Below, piece by piece: positions 61,027 to 64,000 of a DNA stretch of 64,000 nucleotides; positions within the stretch are counted from its first letter, which is position 1, and every line of letters begins with the position of its first letter. Where the stretch lies: positions 38,818 to 102,817 of the forward strand of contig SVKU01000006.1 of the NCBI GenBank assembly GCA_015068245.1, read 5' to 3'. Position numbers and translations under genes: made by a program. Source of the stretch: Oscillospiraceae bacterium (GTDB lineage: Bacteria > Bacillota > Clostridia > Oscillospirales > Oscillospiraceae). The notes under the pieces were generated by a model. The model searched no databases and had not been told where the DNA came from. It was given only the letters and a program-made list of their open reading frames with translations.

Positions 61027-61899
61027 TTATTTGTGCCCGAGATAGTAATCATACTGGGCAATATACAGAGAGAGCATTACCAGGAAGGACATGATCCCGT
61101 TATCAAAATCCACCTCTGGCAGTAATTCCGTGCACTTATTGATCCGGTAATAGACGCTGTTCCGGTGGATATGCAGCTCCTCCGCCGTTCTGGACGTGCT
61201 TTTGGAATTCTCCAGATAGCAAAGCAGTGTCCGGCTCAGCTCCGTCTGATTCTCAATGTCGTAGTTCTGGATGGCACGGACATCCTCGATCTGGAAACCA
61301 TTAAAATCCACACCCTCCTGAAGTCGGTCTAAAAGCCGGATCATGGTGAACTGATCGTAGGTACAAAACACCGCATCCCGTTTCAAAACCTGCATGTACT
61401 TGAGGGTATCGTAGCCCTGCCGGACAAAGGTGGAAAGCTGGGAAAGGTCTCCGCAGGGGCGCCCTGCTCCGCAGCAGAGCCCATGATTCTTAATGAATGC
61501 ACTGAGCTGAGGGGTGGGCAATGGCTCATGGTCGAACTTCACCAGAAGCACATGGTTCCCTTCATAGAAAAAGGAATAGGTCTCCGGAATGGCCGAAAGC
61601 CCCTGCATGAGCAGGTCATTCTCTGTATCCTGCCGGGAAAATACAATGGGCACATAGGCCTTGCAGATATGCCCCCCGTTTCGGGTCAGAAAATCCCGAA
61701 TCTCTCCATCGGAATAAGCCGCTCCATCCATCAGCTGCTGAAACAGCTCCTGTGTTGTGGAGGGTTTTTTCACTTCCTGCTCCACTTCCGGCTCCAGCTC
61801 CAGAAACGCTTCGCAGAGGGCTTTTGCCTCCCGGGAATCCTGTGTGCGGCTTAACTTTTCCAGCAGCTCCCGCTGCCGGAGTGTCAGATTCTGTGCCAT
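61027..61899 (-). CDS. PucR/CdaR-type transcriptional regulator
   Basis: 290 residues from ATG 61899, 7 nt after GGAGG; an ATG at 61917 contains that site and is rejected. N-terminal Gln/Glu/Leu-rich helix, a central alpha/beta domain (IVFSRQDTENDLLMQGLSAIPETYSFFYEGNHVLLVKF, CGAGRPCGDLSQL) resembling a GGDEF-like sensory fold, and the PucR C-terminal helix-turn-helix near 238-265 (SRTAEELHIHRNSVYYRINKCTELL). Divergent from two tandem esterase genes with a palindrome between them, so it is probably their activator or repressor. Confidence 0.9.
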   Translation of the reverse strand: MAQNLTLRQRELLEKLSRTQDSREAKALCEAFLELEPEVEQEVKKPSTTQELFQQLMDGAAYSDGEIRDFLTRNGGHICKAYVPIVFSRQDTENDLLMQGLSAIPETYSFFYEGNHVLLVKFDHEPLPTPQLSAFIKNHGLCCGAGRPCGDLSQLSTFVRQGYDTLKYMQVLKRDAVFCTYDQFTMIRLLDRLQEGVDFNGFQIEDVRAIQNYDIENQTELSRTLLCYLENSKSTSRTAEELHIHRNSVYYRINKCTELLPEVDFDNGIMSFLVMLSLYIAQYDYYLGHK

Positions 61900-62020
61900 A
61901 GTTGTGCCTCCATTCAAGGTCTTTCACACTTACTTTATCCTGATTATACACCGCCGTCAAGGGTTTGTGTTTGTGCATGGGGCATAAACCTGTTTGTGCA
62001 GTTTTAGAATCGGTCACAGT

Positions 62021-62056
62021 GTCAGATCTGACCTTCTCAACTATAATAGATATAAT
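62021..62056 (+). promoter_or_regulatory. Control region of the esterase genes
   Basis: Perfect 12-bp palindrome GTCAGATCTGAC (62021-62032) just upstream of two overlapping -10 candidates TATAAT (62042-62047 and 62051-62056). No consensus -35, which suits an activator-dependent promoter. GGAAGGAG precedes the ATG. Confidence 0.5.
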
Positions 62057-62088
62057 AGAAGCATCAACCCCCGGAAGGAGCAATTATC

Positions 62089-63045
62089 ATGAAACACTAT
62101 ATTTTTGATCTGAACGAAAACGGCAGTTCCAAGCTGTACTGCAAGATTACCGAGAGCCCCCTGGGCATGAATACCCAGCCCAGACCGGCCTTTATGTGGA
62201 TCCCCGGCGGTGGCTTTGCAGGCTGTGCCCCCGAGGACGGGGAACCCATCATCCTGTCCCTGACCGCCCATGGCTATGCGGGCTTTACCATGACCTATCC
62301 CGCAGGCCCCGATTACCGTTTCCCTGATGTGCTGGTTCTCATGAGCAAAGCCATCCTCATGATCCGGGCCAACGCAGAGGAATGGAACATCGACCCCAAC
62401 AAAATTGTCATTGGTGGCGGCAGTGCCGGCGGATTTATTTCCGCAGCCTACGGCGCTTTCTGGAATCATCCCGAAATGCAGAAACTGACCGGCTGCAGTC
62501 AGGGTGAAAACCGTCCCAACGCCCTTTTGACCCAGAATGGTCTCTTCAATGCCTACCAGCAAACAGCGGAGGGAACCAAAGAGGTTTCTGTTTACGACTA
62601 TGTAGGCAAGGACATGCCCCCTGCCTTTATTCTCCATGCTGCCGATGATACCCTTGTTTCCGTAGATCAGGCGCTGGCTCTGGCATGGAACATGAGCCGA
62701 GCCCAAAAGCCCTTCTCCCTGTTCATCAGTGACAGCGGCAATCATACAGGTCTCCAGAATTGCAAACGGACCATCGTGGATACCGGCTGGCTCTCTGCCT
62801 GTGTGGATGACTGGATGCCCGCAGCCCTGACCTTCCTGGATAACGTTCTGGGGGTGGAGCCCGGATACCAGAAGTTCTCTCTGCCTTCTCCCGGGGAAGT
62901 CCACGAAAAGGAAGCCCTTCCTGATACACCTCCCGCACCCCCTGCAGGAGAAATGCCCCAGATGAACATCGGCACCTATGAATCCGGCATGGTTTGGGGA
63001 TTCTCCGCAGATGTCCCCCAGAAGCTGCACTGGACAAAGGAATAA
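62089..63045 (+). CDS. Alpha/beta-hydrolase esterase, BD-FAE/acetylxylan-esterase-like, copy 1
   Basis: 318 residues. Oxyanion-hole loop WIPGGGF near 38, nucleophile elbow IGGGSAGGF near 112, acid Asp in HAADDTLVSVDQA and His in DSGNHTGL complete the triad. The EWNIDPNKIVIGG wording is typical of the bifunctional feruloyl/acetyl xylan esterase-like family common in gut Clostridia. No signal peptide, so it probably acts on imported esters. The last 45 residues are Pro-rich and end TKE. Tandem with a mosaic copy 6 bp downstream, opposite a PucR-type regulator. Confidence 0.9.
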   Translation: MKHYIFDLNENGSSKLYCKITESPLGMNTQPRPAFMWIPGGGFAGCAPEDGEPIILSLTAHGYAGFTMTYPAGPDYRFPDVLVLMSKAILMIRANAEEWNIDPNKIVIGGGSAGGFISAAYGAFWNHPEMQKLTGCSQGENRPNALLTQNGLFNAYQQTAEGTKEVSVYDYVGKDMPPAFILHAADDTLVSVDQALALAWNMSRAQKPFSLFISDSGNHTGLQNCKRTIVDTGWLSACVDDWMPAALTFLDNVLGVEPGYQKFSLPSPGEVHEKEALPDTPPAPPAGEMPQMNIGTYESGMVWGFSADVPQKLHWTKE

Positions 63046-63051
63046 GGGTCC

Positions 63052-64000
63052 ATGAAGCATTTTGTCTTTGACCTGAATATAGACGGAAGCTCCAAACTTT
63101 TCTGTGAGATCATAGAACGTCCCATGGGGATGAAACCCAGACCGGTATTCTTATGGATTCCCGGTGGTGGCTTTACCGTCTGTGCCACAGAGATGGGTGT
63201 TCCAATCCAGTTATCGCTGGCAACCCACGGTTACTCTGTTTTCACCATGACCTATCCTGTTGGGGAGAACTATAGATTCCCCGAAGTCCTGGTTCTCATG
63301 AGCAAGGCCATCCTCATGATCCGGGCCAACGCAGAGGAATGGAACATCGACCCCAACAAAATTGTCATTGGCGGCGGCAGTGCCGGCGGATTTATTTCCG
63401 CAGCCTACGGCGCTTTCTGGAATCATCCCGAAATGCAGAAACTCACTGGCTGTAGCAACGGTGAGAACCGCCCCAACGCCCTGTTGACCCAGAACGGCCT
63501 GTTCAACGCCTACCAGCAGACCAATGAAGGCACCATAGAGGTCGCCGTTTATGACTATATTGGCAAGGACATGCCCCCTGCCTTTATTCTTCACTCCGCC
63601 GATGACACCCTTGTTTCCGTAGATCAGGCGCTGGCTCTGGCATGGAACATGAGCCGGGCCCAAAAGCCCTTCTCCCTGTTCATCAGTGACAGCGGCAATC
63701 ATACAGGTCTCCAGAATTACAAACGGACCATCGTGGATACCGGCTGGCTCTCTGCCTGTGTGGATGACTGGATGCCCGCAGCCCTGACCTTCCTGGATAA
63801 CGTTCTGGGGGTGGAGCCCGGATACCAGAAGTTCTCTCTGCCCTCTCCCGGGGAAGTCCACGAAAAGGAAGCCCTTCCTGATACACCTCCCGCACCCCCT
63901 GCAGGAGAAATGCCCCAGATGAACATCGGCACCTATGAATCCGGCATGGTTTGGGGATTCTCCGCAGATGTCCCCCAGAAGCTGCACTGGACAAAGGAAT
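63052..64000 (+). CDS. Alpha/beta-hydrolase esterase, copy 2 (stop codon just beyond window)
   Basis: ATG at 63052 (MKHFVFDLNIDGSSKLFCEI), six bases after the stop of copy 1; 316 full codons are visible. The final T matches the first base of the copy 1 stop, so only about two bases are missing. Same triad (GGGSAGG, HSADDTLVSVDQA, DSGNHTGL). It lacks two residues near 28 relative to copy 1. Identity to copy 1 is patchy: low in the first 240 nt and in a central block, almost complete elsewhere. AAGG overlapping the copy 1 stop could serve as ribosome site, implying coupling. Confidence 0.88.
   Translation, partial: MKHFVFDLNIDGSSKLFCEIIERPMGMKPRPVFLWIPGGGFTVCATEMGVPIQLSLATHGYSVFTMTYPVGENYRFPEVLVLMSKAILMIRANAEEWNIDPNKIVIGGGSAGGFISAAYGAFWNHPEMQKLTGCSNGENRPNALLTQNGLFNAYQQTNEGTIEVAVYDYIGKDMPPAFILHSADDTLVSVDQALALAWNMSRAQKPFSLFISDSGNHTGLQNYKRTIVDTGWLSACVDDWMPAALTFLDNVLGVEPGYQKFSLPSPGEVHEKEALPDTPPAPPAGEMPQMNIGTYESGMVWGFSADVPQKLHWTKE

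Overview
The window reads as ordinary chromosome of an anaerobic, probably gut-associated member of the Clostridia (Firmicutes; an Oscillospiraceae-like lineage is my best guess). The evidence is a Firmicutes-type primary sigma factor, pyruvate:ferredoxin oxidoreductase, DUF1846 and DUF3006/ComEC-like MBL proteins, TTGACA/TATAAT promoters with strong AGGAGG ribosome sites, and many dispersed palindromic repeats of the kind common in clostridial genomes. I see no rRNA, tRNA, CRISPR array or intact transposase.

Layout. 1-6 kb: end of a fumarate-reductase-like flavoprotein, an esterase lipoprotein, proBA on the minus strand and a solute-binding lipoprotein. 6.2-10.2 kb: a five-gene osmoprotectant (OpuC-type) ABC operon ending in a GntR/TrkA-C regulator of the BusR type, with a promoter whose spacer and start site are straddled by an inverted repeat. 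10.3-13.6 kb: two tandem MutS-like ATPases. 13.7-15.8 kb: MBL lipoprotein, DUF3006 and an AmrS-like radical SAM protein. 16-19.3 kb: DUF1846 protein and a full-length FAD flavoprotein. 19.3-21.3 kb: an island of nested inverted repeats around an XRE-TPR regulator. 21.3-28.7 kb: nifJ, pncC, rpoD, icd and DUF554. 28.8-31.8 kb: a two-component system and trmB. 32.1-39.2 kb: an Old-Yellow-Enzyme-type reductase, an ECF S component and a DUF4430 protein behind a cobalamin riboswitch, and a heterodimeric ABC exporter. 39.3-50.4 kb: SecB-like protein, a hairpin-array repeat, a lipoprotein, a methyltransferase, tex, a TRIC-type membrane protein, an E2-like acyltransferase, an exonuclease, a domain-swapped GH3 and a nuclease-like/winged-helix protein. 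50.5-59.6 kb: three more OYE-type reductases with small membrane proteins, a cyclase-family hydrolase and an XRE regulator. 59.7-64 kb: a CarD-like regulator, a broken SLH-domain gene, a PucR-type regulator and two tandem mosaic esterases; the second runs off the end two bases short of its expected stop.

Themes. Four large FMN/FAD/4Fe-4S ene-reductases and two FAD fumarate-reductase-like proteins in one 64 kb window suggest a cell that reduces many unsaturated organic compounds, with low-potential electrons supplied by NifJ. At least two of the reductases have their own candidate operators. Several of these flavoenzymes carry glycine/proline/methionine-rich low-complexity loops, including a seven-fold Gly-Gly-Pro run inside one enzyme.

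The best-supported regulatory discoveries are the BusR-like operator on the opu promoter, the 11-bp repeats upstream of the response regulator, the B12 riboswitch in front of DUF4430/ECF, and the palindromes over two reductase/regulator promoters. All functions are inferred from sequence alone; no database search was run.
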